In this document: piece after piece, positions 26,101 to 34,309 of the stretch | Layout of the letters: every line of letters starts with the position of its first letter | Position numbering within the stretch: position 1 is the first letter of the stretch | Assembly (NCBI RefSeq): GCF_000485595.1 | Contig: NW_014577072.1 | Location: 248,784 to 312,783 of the forward strand | Length of the DNA stretch: 64,000 nt | Reading direction: 5' to 3' | Origin: Priapulus caudatus | Taxonomy: Eukaryota; Priapulida; Priapulimorpha; Priapulimorphida; Priapulidae | Notes under the pieces: model-generated | Databases searched by the model: none | Told to the model about the DNA's origin: nothing | Seen by the model: only the letters and a program-made list of their open reading frames with translations | Made by a program: the position numbers and the translations under genes

Positions 26101-29100
26101 GAAGACACGAGACGTATGCCTGCGGCAACAAGAACGCCATCTACATGAAGATCAATGAGGAGTTCATGTCGAGTAAGACAGGCTGTGCTGATGGGTATGC
26201 ACAGCAGCAGCTCCAGTGCATGGATTGCGAAGTGGAATTCCCTGACCTTGCAAAGTATGTACACGTCGCTGTTATATTCTCGTGTTGCTGTGTGTATGAT
26301 TTGTAATTAAGCTCGGGCACTGACGTGGGGGCGGTGTTTAAAAGTAATTACTAAAATTATAATCCCATCTTCCATTTCAGTTTTTGGGCTTTGGTATATC
26401 AGAACATTCTTGATTTGTCCTAAATAGCTTATGCTGTCTCATTAACATGTATTGCTTGTGCAGTTTTAGGTTGATCTTAATGCCACAAAGCAGGGTTACT
26501 GCTATCTGCTTCTATACTAACTCTGGTGGTTAAATTCTGGCACAGGTACGAAGAGCATATGCAGGGCCATTGCAAGGACACCGAGTACAAGTGTGACCAG
26601 TGTCCGCGAGTCTTCAACTGGAAGTCCAACCTCATCCGTCACCAGATGCAGCATGCTGCCGAGGACAGCCAGCTGGCCTGCGAGAACTGTGACAAGGCAT
26701 GTTGCTGTACACGCGATTGCGATTCACCGGTAACCTCATCAGCAGCTGCCAACTGTGGTTTTCAGATTGCTGTTCATATCACAGCCACTGCGCAGCACGC
26801 CCGCTCAACCTGTCAATAGTTGCTTCTCACGTAGGGCCCGTTCGTTTCATTTCGTCGCACAAATTTACACCGACAAAGCCGCTCATCGCTCCGTGTTCAC
26901 GTGCGACACAGTTTTAACAAGTTTAACACGGACAGCATTACGTACCGTTGAGTTCCAGTTGCTCGTGAATTACAGTACAGTGCCAGTTCTGCGCACCAAT
27001 CTGAAAACCATGATTGTTATAGAATTAAGTGCAACTAGAAAGCATTTCGACACGTGCGAATGCCTCATTGACGTAACTCTGTGACTGCACCTACATTGCT
27101 ATATTAGAAATTTATGCAGCACAGTGTGTGCGCGCGCATGCGTGCGTGCGCGCGTGCGTGCGTGCGTACGTGTGTGGGATGTGTGAGTGGATTAGCTGGA
27201 GCAGGGCGGCGTAATTGAACGCTTACAGGGTAAATGTTAATAATTATCTAATGTGCCAATGTTTGGTTCAGTTGATGTTAAGAGTATCAGTATAGCTCTC
27301 TGCGATGGCAGGTCTTCGACACACACATATGCACACTCGCATCTACTTGCTCTGGTTAGACATTACTGAAATTAGAGAGGAAACTTGTCGACTATATAAC
27401 ACAAGGAAATATTCGCAAACACATTTTAATGGTTGCAATATTTATCTGCTCTTGCAGGTATTCACTGACGCTAGTAATCTGCAGAGGCACATCCGCACGC
27501 AGCATGTGGGAGCGCGCTCGCATACATGTCTGGAATGTGGCAAGGCGTTTGCCACGTCCAGTGGACTGAAGCAACACACTCACATACACAGCAGCGTGAA
27601 ACCTTTCCAGTGTGAGGTATGTGACTCTGCAGGCTTCTAGTCTTGTCAGACCTGATTGCGTGCATTCAGTTGGTCATCCTGCTCTGAAAAACGTCCCTGC
27701 ATGTTAGCGAGGTCTCCTTCCTCATTTTGGTACAAATTGGACCTGCAGTTCAAGACTGTATTAACTGAAGATGCATGTTAGCAGGGAGCTTGATTATTAG
27801 GCCTTCCAATTCATTGGCATTTGAAGTGCTTACATTGACTTGCTGGCAGCGATCATTAACAGTAACGGTTGCAACATGCTTACTAAATTTGTTCTTGTTA
27901 TGTCTTTTAGGTGTGTCTGAAGGCATACACACAGTTCTCCAATCTCTGTCGTCACAAGCGCATGCATGCTGACTGTCGCACCCGCATCAAGTGCAAAGAC
28001 TGCGGCCAGTCCTTCTCCACGGTGACGTCGCTTAGCAAGCACAAGCGCTTCTGTGAGGGGGCGCTGCGCCATGGACTTCCGCCATACTTCCCCAGCGTTC
28101 CATCGTCTGAGAAGTCTCCGATTGGTGGGCCACCCTCCACATCACATCCCTACCCGAATCTTTATGGGATCCGTCCAAACTTTCCCCTGTTCCCAATGGG
28201 TTATCCGTTCATGCCACCTCACATGCTACCTTTCCCATCCCAACTACATGCACCACGCTTCATACCACATTCAACAACTTCCTCAATAAGTCCAGGTCAT
28301 CTGCACGAGAGTAAGCCACCACGCATGCAGGCCGCCCCGAAAGGAAGCGAAGGCTCGGAGGTGAGCGAACTGTCGGATCTCAGCTCACCCGGAGGCAGCA
28401 GTGCTGATACCAGCATCGAATCTGACGCCGAGAGCGAAGGCGATAAGAAGGAGAGAAAGGCGGGCGAGGTGAAGCCAGCACCGATCCTCACGCAGGCTCT
28501 CTTGCAGCAGCGGAGCGCACACCCTATGTTCTCATCCACACTCTCGTCACCTCGACGTGCAGATGGCAAGACATATATACCAAGAGAGCGGGCGTTCGAC
28601 CTGACGAAAAAGAGTGAGGAATCCCCACTTGATCTGAGTGTGAAGAAGCCGTCCTTCACTCAGGAGCAACACAAGACGCACATCTTCGGAAGCAAGCAAT
28701 TGAGCATGGAAGGAAAGCGCCCCGTGAAGCCAGTCGCTCCTCCTCCGCAGCCTCCGGCAGCTCGCCCATCGGTCGAACGGTTTCTGAGGCCGGAGAGCAG
28801 CCAGACGGTCGCACCCAGCATGTCCATTCCCAGTCTGTCCTCTGGTAGTCTGGCTGGACTTCAGTTCCCGGGCAGGTTCCCGTTTGCACCGCGGTTCCCT
28901 TTTCCCAACCCGGCACTGATGAACATCAACAACATCAACTTGGAGATGCTGCGCAAACAGTTTGAGATTAACAGACCACCGATGATGTCAGATGCGATGC
29001 GTTTTCCTGAAAGGCCCATGCAGTTTTCGCCCTATGCCATAAATGGCGCTAAGCAGAAGGAGCGTTACGGCTGCAAGTATTGCGGCAAGATTTTCCCGCG

Positions 29101-30025
29101 GTCAGCTAACCTCACTCGTCACCTGCGCACTCACACGGGGGAGCAGCCCTACAAGTGCAAGTACTGCGAGCGATCATTCAGCATCTCCTCTAACCTACAG
29201 CGCCACGTCAGGAACATCCACAACAAGGAGAAGCCGTTCAAGTGTCCGCTGTGTGACCGCTGCTTCGGCCAGCAGACGAATCTTGACCGGCATCTGAAGA
29301 AGCACGAGACGGAGGGACCCAATTTCACTGGGTATTCACCGGATTCGAACCTCGACGAGAAAGACGAGAGCTATTTCACGGAAATTCGCAACTTTATCGG
29401 CAAGGTGACGGAGAAGGACCAGGAGGCGCACAGTAATCTCGACACGAACTTCTCGCTCATCGACCAGATTGAGAAGAAGACTTTCATCGACCGCACGTCT
29501 AGTCCCGAGCGAGACGCAGAGAGCATGTCAATCAAAACCAACTCGTCGATCGACGACGATGAGGAAGCCGAGCCACTGCCAAAGCGCGCACACGTCGACG
29601 AGCGAAACAACAACAACTCGCCGGTGGTGGGCAGCAGGAAGCAGGACATGCTGTCTCCGCACGGCTCTCTGAAGTCCCCAGCTCCCGCCCCGCAGGCGCC
29701 CTCCAGATCTGACCTTCAGGCGACCATGCTGCGCGAGCAACTCAACCGAAGTCCCGACTCGACCCGGCAAAACCCTCTTGCCGAGAAGCTGGGCAGCTAT
29801 GGCAACATCTACGAGTTGATGCTAGGCAAGGCGACGACGTGCGCTATCTGCCAGAAGGACTTTGCGTCACCCGCGAAGCTGTACGTCCATTTCCAAGAGC
29901 TGCACAGTGACTTCAAAGCGTTCTCGTTCTGTGACGCGATGCCCGTGCCTGTGCCAGTGCCAGCGGGAGCTGTTAGCACCAGTTTGCAGAATGGTCACGG
30001 TGAACAGAAGGTACTTACGACATAG
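10057..30025 (+). CDS. MECOM/PRDM16: PRDM3/PRDM16 (MECOM/hamlet) family zinc-finger transcription factor, copy A (gene span, 5' partial)
   Basis: Gene span of six recognisable coding exons: 10057-10191, 25780-25888, 26044-26254, 26546-26696, 27458-27616, 27911-30025. Together they encode about 959 residues in one continuous frame. Domain order follows vertebrate MECOM/PRDM16: C-terminal half of the PR/SET domain, seven N-terminal C2H2-type fingers, a proline/serine-rich middle with the CtBP-binding PLDLS motif, three more fingers, the LDEKDESYF segment and an acidic tail. A further C2H2 finger near the C-terminus is absent from vertebrate proteins as I know them. The family acts in the nucleus as a sequence-specific regulator and chromatin modifier (H3K9 methylation and CtBP recruitment in vertebrates). 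The start codon and first half of the PR domain are missing from the window. All introns are GT-AG except one GC-AG (26697-27457). Copy B is the inverted paralogue. Confidence 0.93.
11246..11416 (+). promoter_or_regulatory. Conserved non-coding block C (copy A arm), candidate enhancer
   Basis: 171 bp that align without gaps to 53977-54147 (inverted), with about seven differences by hand count (about 96% identity). It lies about 1 kb into the giant intron in both copies. The sequence is AT-rich at one end, with AAATATTTG and TGTTTGCTTT, which resemble forkhead (FOX) sites, and contains CAGATGAATGG at the other end. Short ORFs here are not conserved in frame beyond the block. The combination of high identity, fixed length and fixed intronic position suggests a cis-regulatory element. 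Confidence 0.75.
12246..12710. repeat. Compound CA-rich array: (CACACG)n, (CAAACA)n, (CA)n
   Basis: About 460 bp almost free of T on the + strand. A CACACG hexamer run (about 12250-12283) is followed by a CAAACA hexamer run (about 12288-12353), degenerate CGCAC/CACGC sequence, and (CA)n at about 12618-12658. The alternating purine-pyrimidine parts could adopt Z-DNA. Cys/Val-rich ORFs on the - strand are artefacts of the repeat. Confidence 0.92.
12851..12965 (+). promoter_or_regulatory. Conserved non-coding block D (copy A arm), candidate enhancer with ETS site
   Basis: 115 bp aligned without gaps to 53080-53194 (inverted), with about two differences (about 98% identity), the most conserved block seen. 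It contains a textbook ETS-type site ACAGGAAGTG at 12913-12922, kept in copy B at 53123-53132, and the identical run GACAACAAGCGGCG. Sequence outside the block diverges at once. It lies 2.7 kb after the PR-domain exon in copy A and 1.7 kb after it in copy B. Confidence 0.75.
13791..13838. repeat. (TG)n microsatellite
   Basis: About 48 bp of uninterrupted TG dinucleotides within the giant intron of copy A. Confidence 0.95.
14600..14788 (+). promoter_or_regulatory. Conserved non-coding block E (copy A arm), E-box-rich candidate enhancer
   Basis: About 189 bp shared with 51877-52075 (inverted). The alignment needs about 10 bp of gaps, but long stretches are identical. Conserved in both copies: a TEAD-like GGAATGT (14609-14615), a CAGCAGCTGCTG E-box palindrome, two ATTGG (CCAAT-type) motifs, a CACGTG E-box (14754-14759; 51913-51918 in copy B) and a second CAGCTGCTG. 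An open frame of about 44 codons runs through both copies but starts without ATG, and the frames part at a 7-bp indel. I therefore prefer a regulatory reading. Confidence 0.72.
15350..15482. repeat. GA-rich microsatellite tract
   Basis: Polypurine sequence with pure (GA)n at about 15382-15416, within the giant intron of copy A. Ser/Leu-rich ORFs on the - strand here are repeat by-products. Confidence 0.85.
18015..18193 (+). promoter_or_regulatory. Conserved non-coding block F (copy A arm), SOX-like palindrome
   Basis: About 179 bp shared with 49098-49272 (inverted), with one 4-bp gap and about seven substitutions (about 96% identity). It begins with a C-rich run CAGGCACCCCCGCCCCTGCT and ends in AACAACTATTGTT (18182-18194), an inverted pair of SOX-type half sites. 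In copy B the last bases of the second half site differ. The open frame beginning at 18030 is not kept past the block in either copy. Confidence 0.73.
19440..19772. repeat. CAG/TAGCAG trinucleotide array with higher-order duplication
   Basis: About 330 bp of (CAG)n, (TAGCAG)n and CAA-interrupted units. A segment of about 36 bp containing GCACCAGTAGCATTAGCATT is directly duplicated (about 19495-19570), so the array has grown by segmental steps. Homopolymeric Leu, Ala or Cys ORFs on the - strand are repeat artefacts. The array is intronic in copy A and has no counterpart at the mirrored position in copy B. Confidence 0.9.
20080..20204 (+). promoter_or_regulatory. Conserved non-coding block G (copy A arm)
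   Basis: About 125 bp shared with 45624-45757 (inverted) at roughly 85% identity with small gaps. Shared landmarks are GGGGGGTCGCGTGATGTCAC (a CRE/bZIP-like TGATGTCA), GTGCAATAAGATGGG, GGCCAGTCA and GGAGCATGCAGGTGATGTGC. It is less conserved than blocks A and C-F, but order and strand are kept. Confidence 0.62.
20531..20612. repeat. (ACGC)n microsatellite
   Basis: ACGC/CACG tetranucleotides with a few GGAC interruptions, in the giant intron of copy A. Confidence 0.92.
21010..21212. repeat. (CT)n polypyrimidine tract
   Basis: About 200 bp of nearly pure CT on the sense strand of copy A, with CCCT interruptions. It begins right after a GC-rich segment (CGCGCGCGGCCGCGG at about 20993). Confidence 0.93.
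21441..21877. repeat. GGA/GGT trinucleotide G-rich tract
   Basis: About 430 bp of GGA and GGT units with many GGG runs and almost no C on the + strand. Gly/Arg-rich ORFs are a direct consequence of the repeat. Closely spaced G-runs give G-quadruplex potential in the non-template strand of copy A. Confidence 0.9.
22030..22280. repeat. (TC)n tract followed by (AT)n
   Basis: TC dinucleotides from about 22034 to 22200 with a few interruptions, then an (AT)n run at about 22256-22279. Confidence 0.9.
22499..23440. repeat. Compound TC / TGCG / TATC repeat block with higher-order units
   Basis: About 940 bp of successive simple repeats: (TC)n at 22499-22540, (GTGT/GTGC)n at 22546-22885, (TC)n at 22889-22950, then repeated modules of (TC)n, (TATC)3 and CTCTCTTTCGCGCGCG from about 22980 to 23270, and finally degenerate TC-rich DNA. 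Long Ser/Leu-rich ORFs across it (for example 22394-23512) have no domain and are artefacts. Confidence 0.9.
23441..25779. other. Distal part of copy A giant intron, no gene seen
   Basis: About 2.3 kb of ordinary intronic DNA up to the branch/polypyrimidine region and CTCCTGCAG acceptor of the PR-end exon. Includes a small (AT)n run near 23821-23840. I saw no similarity to the corresponding end of the copy B intron beyond the few bases at the acceptor. Confidence 0.5.
25780..25888 (+). CDS. MECOM/PRDM16: Copy A, PR-domain C-terminal exon
   Basis: 109 nt, entering in phase 0 and leaving in phase 1. It encodes [19 protein letters not shown], the last PR-domain segment (vertebrate IYYKVIKDIEPGEELLVH), then an acidic linker towards finger 1. 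The acceptor is CTCCTGCAG and the donor GATGAAG/GTAGGG. Only two of 109 bases differ from copy B, far fewer than in the next two exons. Confidence 0.95.
26044..26254 (+). CDS. MECOM/PRDM16: Copy A, zinc finger 1 exon
   Basis: 211 nt, entering in phase 1 and leaving in phase 2 at GCAAA/GTATGT. Encodes the first finger, [18 protein letters not shown], ending in a Cys ligand as in vertebrates (C2HC), plus a linker and the first half of finger 2 ([12 protein letters not shown]). The first two Cys are separated by one residue instead of two. Copy B's exon is 9 nt shorter and strongly diverged, although the C-x-C spacing is the same. Confidence 0.93.
26546..26696 (+). CDS. MECOM/PRDM16: Copy A, zinc finger 2-3 exon with GC donor
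   Basis: 151 nt, entering in phase 2. Completes finger 2 (EEHMQGH), encodes finger 3 (YKCDQC...[14 protein letters not shown]) and starts finger 4 (CENCDK). The next exon begins GTATTCACTGAC (V-F-T-D), so the exon must end at AAG, leaving an intron that starts GCATGT, a GC-AG intron. Copy B has the same arrangement (GCAGGT). Confidence 0.92.
26697..27457 (+). other. GC-AG intron of copy A (761 nt)
   Basis: Starts GCATGT and ends CTCTTGCAG. Contains a (TGCG)n microsatellite at about 27124-27172. Only the last 35 or so bases (from about 27423) match the copy B intron, and there they are nearly identical. That marks a sharp edge of the highly similar tract that continues into the following exons. 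Confidence 0.85.
27458..27616 (+). CDS. MECOM/PRDM16: Copy A, zinc finger 4-5 exon
   Basis: 159 nt, phase 0 at both ends. Encodes [20 protein letters not shown], finger 5 ([21 protein letters not shown]) and the start of finger 6 (FQCE). Residues nearly match vertebrate MECOM/PRDM16. Length is identical in copy B (39720-39878), and the nucleotide sequence is almost identical. Donor GAG/GTATGT. Confidence 0.95.
27617..27910 (+). other. Last intron of copy A, unusually conserved with copy B
   Basis: 294 nt GT-AG intron aligning along its full length to the 292-nt copy B intron (39428-39719) with about 14 differences by hand count (about 95% identity). Most other intronic sequence of the two copies cannot be aligned. 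No exon or structured RNA is obvious in it. Confidence 0.85.
27911..30025 (+). CDS. MECOM/PRDM16: Copy A, last coding exon: fingers 6-7, PLDLS, fingers 8-10 and C-terminal finger
   Basis: 2115 nt ending in TAG and starting after TCTTTTAG (first codon GTG = Val, an internal codon). Exon-encoded residues: fingers 6 and 7 at about 1-48, a Pro-rich segment, a Ser/Glu-rich segment (about 140-190), FDLTKK at about 228, the CtBP-binding PLDLS at 239-243, the fingers 8-10 cluster at about 386-466 ([17 protein letters not shown] and two more), [18 protein letters not shown], an acidic/basic tail and an eleventh C2H2 finger at about 642-666 ([22 protein letters not shown]). The CAGAAG/GTACTT near the stop resembles a donor, but copy B has no such site, so I keep TAG as the true end. 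Similarity to copy B is mosaic. Confidence 0.94.
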   Translation: MCLKAYTQFSNLCRHKRMHADCRTRIKCKDCGQSFSTVTSLSKHKRFCEGALRHGLPPYFPSVPSSEKSPIGGPPSTSHPYPNLYGIRPNFPLFPMGYPFMPPHMLPFPSQLHAPRFIPHSTTSSISPGHLHESKPPRMQAAPKGSEGSEVSELSDLSSPGGSSADTSIESDAESEGDKKERKAGEVKPAPILTQALLQQRSAHPMFSSTLSSPRRADGKTYIPRERAFDLTKKSEESPLDLSVKKPSFTQEQHKTHIFGSKQLSMEGKRPVKPVAPPPQPPAARPSVERFLRPESSQTVAPSMSIPSLSSGSLAGLQFPGRFPFAPRFPFPNPALMNINNINLEMLRKQFEINRPPMMSDAMRFPERPMQFSPYAINGAKQKERYGCKYCGKIFPRSANLTRHLRTHTGEQPYKCKYCERSFSISSNLQRHVRNIHNKEKPFKCPLCDRCFGQQTNLDRHLKKHETEGPNFTGYSPDSNLDEKDESYFTEIRNFIGKVTEKDQEAHSNLDTNFSLIDQIEKKTFIDRTSSPERDAESMSIKTNSSIDDDEEAEPLPKRAHVDERNNNNSPVVGSRKQDMLSPHGSLKSPAPAPQAPSRSDLQATMLREQLNRSPDSTRQNPLAEKLGSYGNIYELMLGKATTCAICQKDFASPAKLYVHFQELHSDFKAFSFCDAMPVPVPVPAGAVSTSLQNGHGEQKVLTT

Positions 30026-30846
30026 AAATAGTATGTGAAGAGTTTTTGAGGGCAACAACGCGGAAAATCTCTACACAGTTGCCGTCTGATGTGGCGCACA
30101 CACAGTAGGTTGTAAATGGCTATATTCTGCAGACATCATTTAATATTGGTGAATGGATAATATGTTGAGTTTAAAATAGCTGTTCTGAGGTATATATATA
30201 GTGCAGCCTATTTAAACTGTTGTGTACAGTGGTATCTGGTTCAGCGTTGACCAATCTATTTTAGACGCGCACCGTATTAGCACGTACACGTCCTCTCCGT
30301 AGAATACATATATTATGTCGAATTCAGTATTGTTTGCTCAGGTACTGTCGCTGCTGCGCCTCACATCGCAGGTGATGATCGTTGACTCTATCGCGTTGTA
30401 AATTGCGGATCGGTGTCAGTGAGCAAACCGCGAGGCTGTCGCCACGATGAAACGCGTGACGACGTCGGCGACGTGTCCAACAGTAGGTTGACACGCCTCG
30501 GTGCGCTCTTGCGAGGCAGCTATGAATTAAAAAATGTGATTCCTTATGGAAGCCGAGTCTTGTGCACCAAGCACATGCGTATCGTAGCAGTCAGTAGTAG
30601 GTATAGAGAACGACTACTCCTCCTTGCGAGGGATTCCTGTATCGTAGCGTTTTATCGAGTTGCTAACGGCTGGTTTCCGCATGACACTTTGGTGCTATCA
30701 CCAAGCAGTCAACTTGGAGTGCTGCTCCAGGATAGGACGAGATGCTGTCAGATGCATGTACAGTAGATGTACCTAATCGTTTCTCAATTTGTACAGTTGT
30801 GTGTCGGCTATACATTTTGACAGTTAAATGACAATGAGTATATTAT

Positions 30847-30852
30847 ATTAAA
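30847..30852 (+). terminator. Candidate polyadenylation signal of copy A (ATTAAA)
   Basis: ATTAAA about 820 bp after the TAG of copy A, in AT-rich DNA. A second candidate, AATAAA, lies at 32411-32416. Choice between them is inference only. Confidence 0.3.
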
Positions 30853-32303
30853 GTAATTAATAACTCTCATGATAAATCACGTTTCATGTAAATTTTTATG
30901 CAGTAACTTATAGCGTTTGAAAGTTATGTGTAATGTTTTCGTTAAGGTTAATGATACATCGTAATCACCGCGTATTGCACTACGTAGACCTAATTAGTAG
31001 CTAATTGTGGTAAATATACATGGGTAGCACGGATCACTCTTGCGTTAATTACTGATGCGTTTCCAAAAATATATATGTATTTGGAAAATATCAAAGAAGT
31101 TTAATTGCGTGTCTGTGCGTTTATAATCAGGATCAACATTGTTTTGTCATACAAGCCAGTTGCCCGCAATGCACATGTAGGGAGATACTAAAGGCGTGGC
31201 TTTAAGTAGCGTGTGCCGGTGCCAGGATAGTTAGCTCTTTTGGTTTATTCTGTCTGAGCCTAAACTACAACACAATCATGACTTCATTTATGCACCATTT
31301 TAAAGCCGGATATTTTTTATATTTGTTTTTTTTTGATAGGGTAGGTGACTGTAGTGTGTTGCTTGAACAAATATTTTCTAGTCTTGAATGTTGAATGCTC
31401 GCGCGCGTGTACCCGGCCTATGTCCCTGCTTGGTTGTACAATTACTGGTTTTAGTTGTCCACGTATGGATCACAATAATTAATGGTCATTAGTTAGATAA
31501 CTAGGCACCGGGGAATTTCCTTTTTAGTTTGCTTGTTACTTTCTACTTTTAATTTATGTGCAGATCGCGATCTGTGTTTCAGCGGTGTTTCGATTTCTTC
31601 GGGCGTGTGTTTTCGTTCCTATTCATATCCAGTTTTGTGTTGATCACCTTTCTTATCGCAACTGGTGCTAGGAAAGTTTATAACTGACAGAATCCGTTTA
31701 TAATGCGAGTATCGTCGAGCTATTTTCGTTCATCGTCAGCCGAGAGCAAATATCCGGTAGGCGTTGTGTACAACCAGGTTCATGTGTGTTTGCAGGAGGG
31801 TGTATATCCCGATGCGGTGAAGTTTAGAAGTTTGTCTTGGATGCGTGTTGCTCGGCCATCTTGTTGCGCACAGCAGCGTGCTGGCTGTGTGCGCTATCGG
31901 TTCAGTGTGTATCTATATGTGCGTCATGAATAATGTTAATCCGTTTTAGAAATGTATCTTGTTTAACTATATCGGTGACCGCGTGTAGAAAGGTGCATTT
32001 GCTACCCAATATACATACACTTACAAGTACGTGAGTTTTATAAATATTGAACAGACACGGGGTATGAATGTCACACATTTGTTATATTACAAGTCCTTTC
32101 GTTGCCACCTTCCGACCCTCTCCCTCCAAATGCAAACCATTAATTGGCTTAAGCCGAACGTATTTATGCTGCTGAGTACTATATCGGTGTTTAACCCGAG
32201 CCGCCACTAACAGGATTTACACTGGAGGTTTATGGCAACAAAAGGCTTTGACCAATCATAGTTGTTTTCATCGTGTTAATGAATCGAAAATGTTGAGTGT
32301 TTG

Positions 32304-32304
<1 letters not shown>

Positions 32305-32342
<38 letters not shown>

Positions 32343-32346
32343 ATTA
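32305..32346. repeat. (ATT)n microsatellite
   Basis: About 40 bp of ATT units in the intergenic spacer. A second run of the same unit lies at 35893-35938. Confidence 0.93.
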
Positions 32347-32469
32347 TAGTTATAATTCCAGTACTGAGTAAACATAAATTATACATAAATTGTGTAGAAT
32401 GTTTCGGATGAATAAATCTGTGTAAACTGTAATAATATGTTGTACGTTGTGTTACATCAATCCTTTAAT

Positions 32470-32870
32470 TGGAATGGATGGATGGATGGTTAGGTGGATG
32501 GTTGGATTGATTGATGGATGGCTGGCTGGATGGATGAATGCACGGATTGACAGACGGACGTTCGGACGGACGGAAGGGCGGAGAAATAGATGGATAGAAA
32601 GAAATATAGCTAGCAGGACAGACAGACAGCCGGACGGAGGGGCGTGGGGCCGAACAAGCGGGCTGACGGACAGGCAGCCCGACAATACGCTAGAAAGTAT
32701 TAAGGATAGAATAGGTGGTAGGTTGTGAGGACGGGTGGTTGATTGGGTGGATTGGTAGGTAGGTAGGTAGGTTGTGGGAGTGGTTGCTAGCTATGTATAT
32801 AAATAGCTGGGTGGATGGATCAATGAACGTGCGTGTGTGTAGAAAGACAGATGGATAGATGGTTTACAAT
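32470..32870. repeat. Degenerate GGAT/GACA/GGTA tetranucleotide minisatellite
   Basis: About 400 bp in which tetranucleotide units drift from GGAT through GGTT, GGCT, GACG/GACA and GGTA back to GGAT. The ORFs on both strands (rich in Trp, Met, Arg or Ser, Pro, His) follow from the repeat and are not genes. Confidence 0.85.
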
Positions 32871-34309
32871 AATTATATACGTTTATTATCCCTTGTTATT
32901 TTCCCTCGTGCTGCTTCATCAAGCTAGCGCAGCTTAATGACTGCAGTCACTTTTCCAGTGCATGACTACTTATCGTTTCAGTGGATGTGTTTCTCATACC
33001 TGAGTAAATGGCTTCACCACTTGGTTGTCACAATGGGGTTCAACATACAATACGGTAATGGGCATCCACGAGAGTTATTATTTTCCCTTGATATTCAATA
33101 ATTGATATCTTAATGAGCGTGCAACAAAGGCGAATTCGTGCACCTGATATGGCAGCGTGCAGAGCAATGAAGGCAGCATAAAAACAACAAAGGCAACCAC
33201 TTAGCCCATTCAAGCCATCCCAACCACCGGCTTTGATCGCATGTTCGTATCGAAATGCAACAGGATGTGAGCGGAGAGCGTTCAGGAAGTCGCCGGCGTG
33301 ATTGTTATAGATCTCAGCTTGTGCTGCTCCGCGAACAACGTCGAAATGGACCGGCTTCGGAAACTGAAGCCCGTTAAGAAGCAATAACTCTGCGGTCATC
33401 AAACGACTGACAAGAAAATGGCATTAGTGGGTTTATATGCGCTTTTACGTTGCGTTTATGTCCCCACATCAGGTGCGTGGCTCGCACAATGCTCGCTGAG
33501 GTTGCAACTGCCACTAAAAGAGGTTTCGCCGAGAGAAAAGTCGGCAGTAACTTGACTTAAACGTCAGCCATTGAGAAGCGGTGCGTACTGCGCGGGTCCC
33601 CTACTCACGCGACGCCTGCGTTATTGTCTTCTTAATTGACCATAGAAAATGGAAATGCATAGTCGCGCGCATTTAGCTAGAATGATCACAATACAACGCA
33701 CGCGGGAAGCTGGCTGCCTATCGATCACCTAAAAGATCGATTTGATTTCACTGCATTCAAACTGTTAAAAGGCGCTTGCTATTTCACGACGTCGCTGTAG
33801 TCTTGCGCGCGTGTGAGCTAAACATTTTATATTGAGGAGATGTCAATGTTAGAGCGACAGGCAATGACGCAGTGCGCGGTCACAGAGAGCTAATGGTTTT
33901 GGTTACACAAGTTTACCATCTTAGAGGACCTCAGTTATAAAGAATGCCGCTACGCATCATTTCCATGTAAACGTGATAATTCCGGAAATTGTCCAGGGAA
34001 AACAAACTACATAACTCTTTGTCATATCTTATGTCCTATGGAAGTTTTTAACCGAAACTGCGGCATGGAAAAAAACTCGGCTGGGAAGAAACTTGAAAGA
34101 CGAGGGCTTTAAGCGCCATCACACCAGCCTTTTACAAACATTGCACACCGCGTATATTTTGTGTCCTGGATAACACACAATCGTATACCTTGGAAACTTT
34201 TCGCTGGTGGCGAATAGTTGAACAATGACTACAGATTTATACATGTGAGTTGCTATGGTCGTGCATACACGCCGTTAGAGTTCAGGCTTAGACACTGGCA
34301 CGGCAGAGA

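Noticed and set aside
29043-29297. ORFs in alternative frames or the antisense strand of the last exons (also 38044-38298, 28297-28916, 38425-39020)
   Set aside because: Shadows of the true zinc-finger frame, explained by its conservation.
30005-30016. CAGAAG/GTACTT as a splice donor shortly before the copy A stop
   Set aside because: No similar site in copy B, whose exon ends at a stop in the same place. No convincing downstream exon seen.
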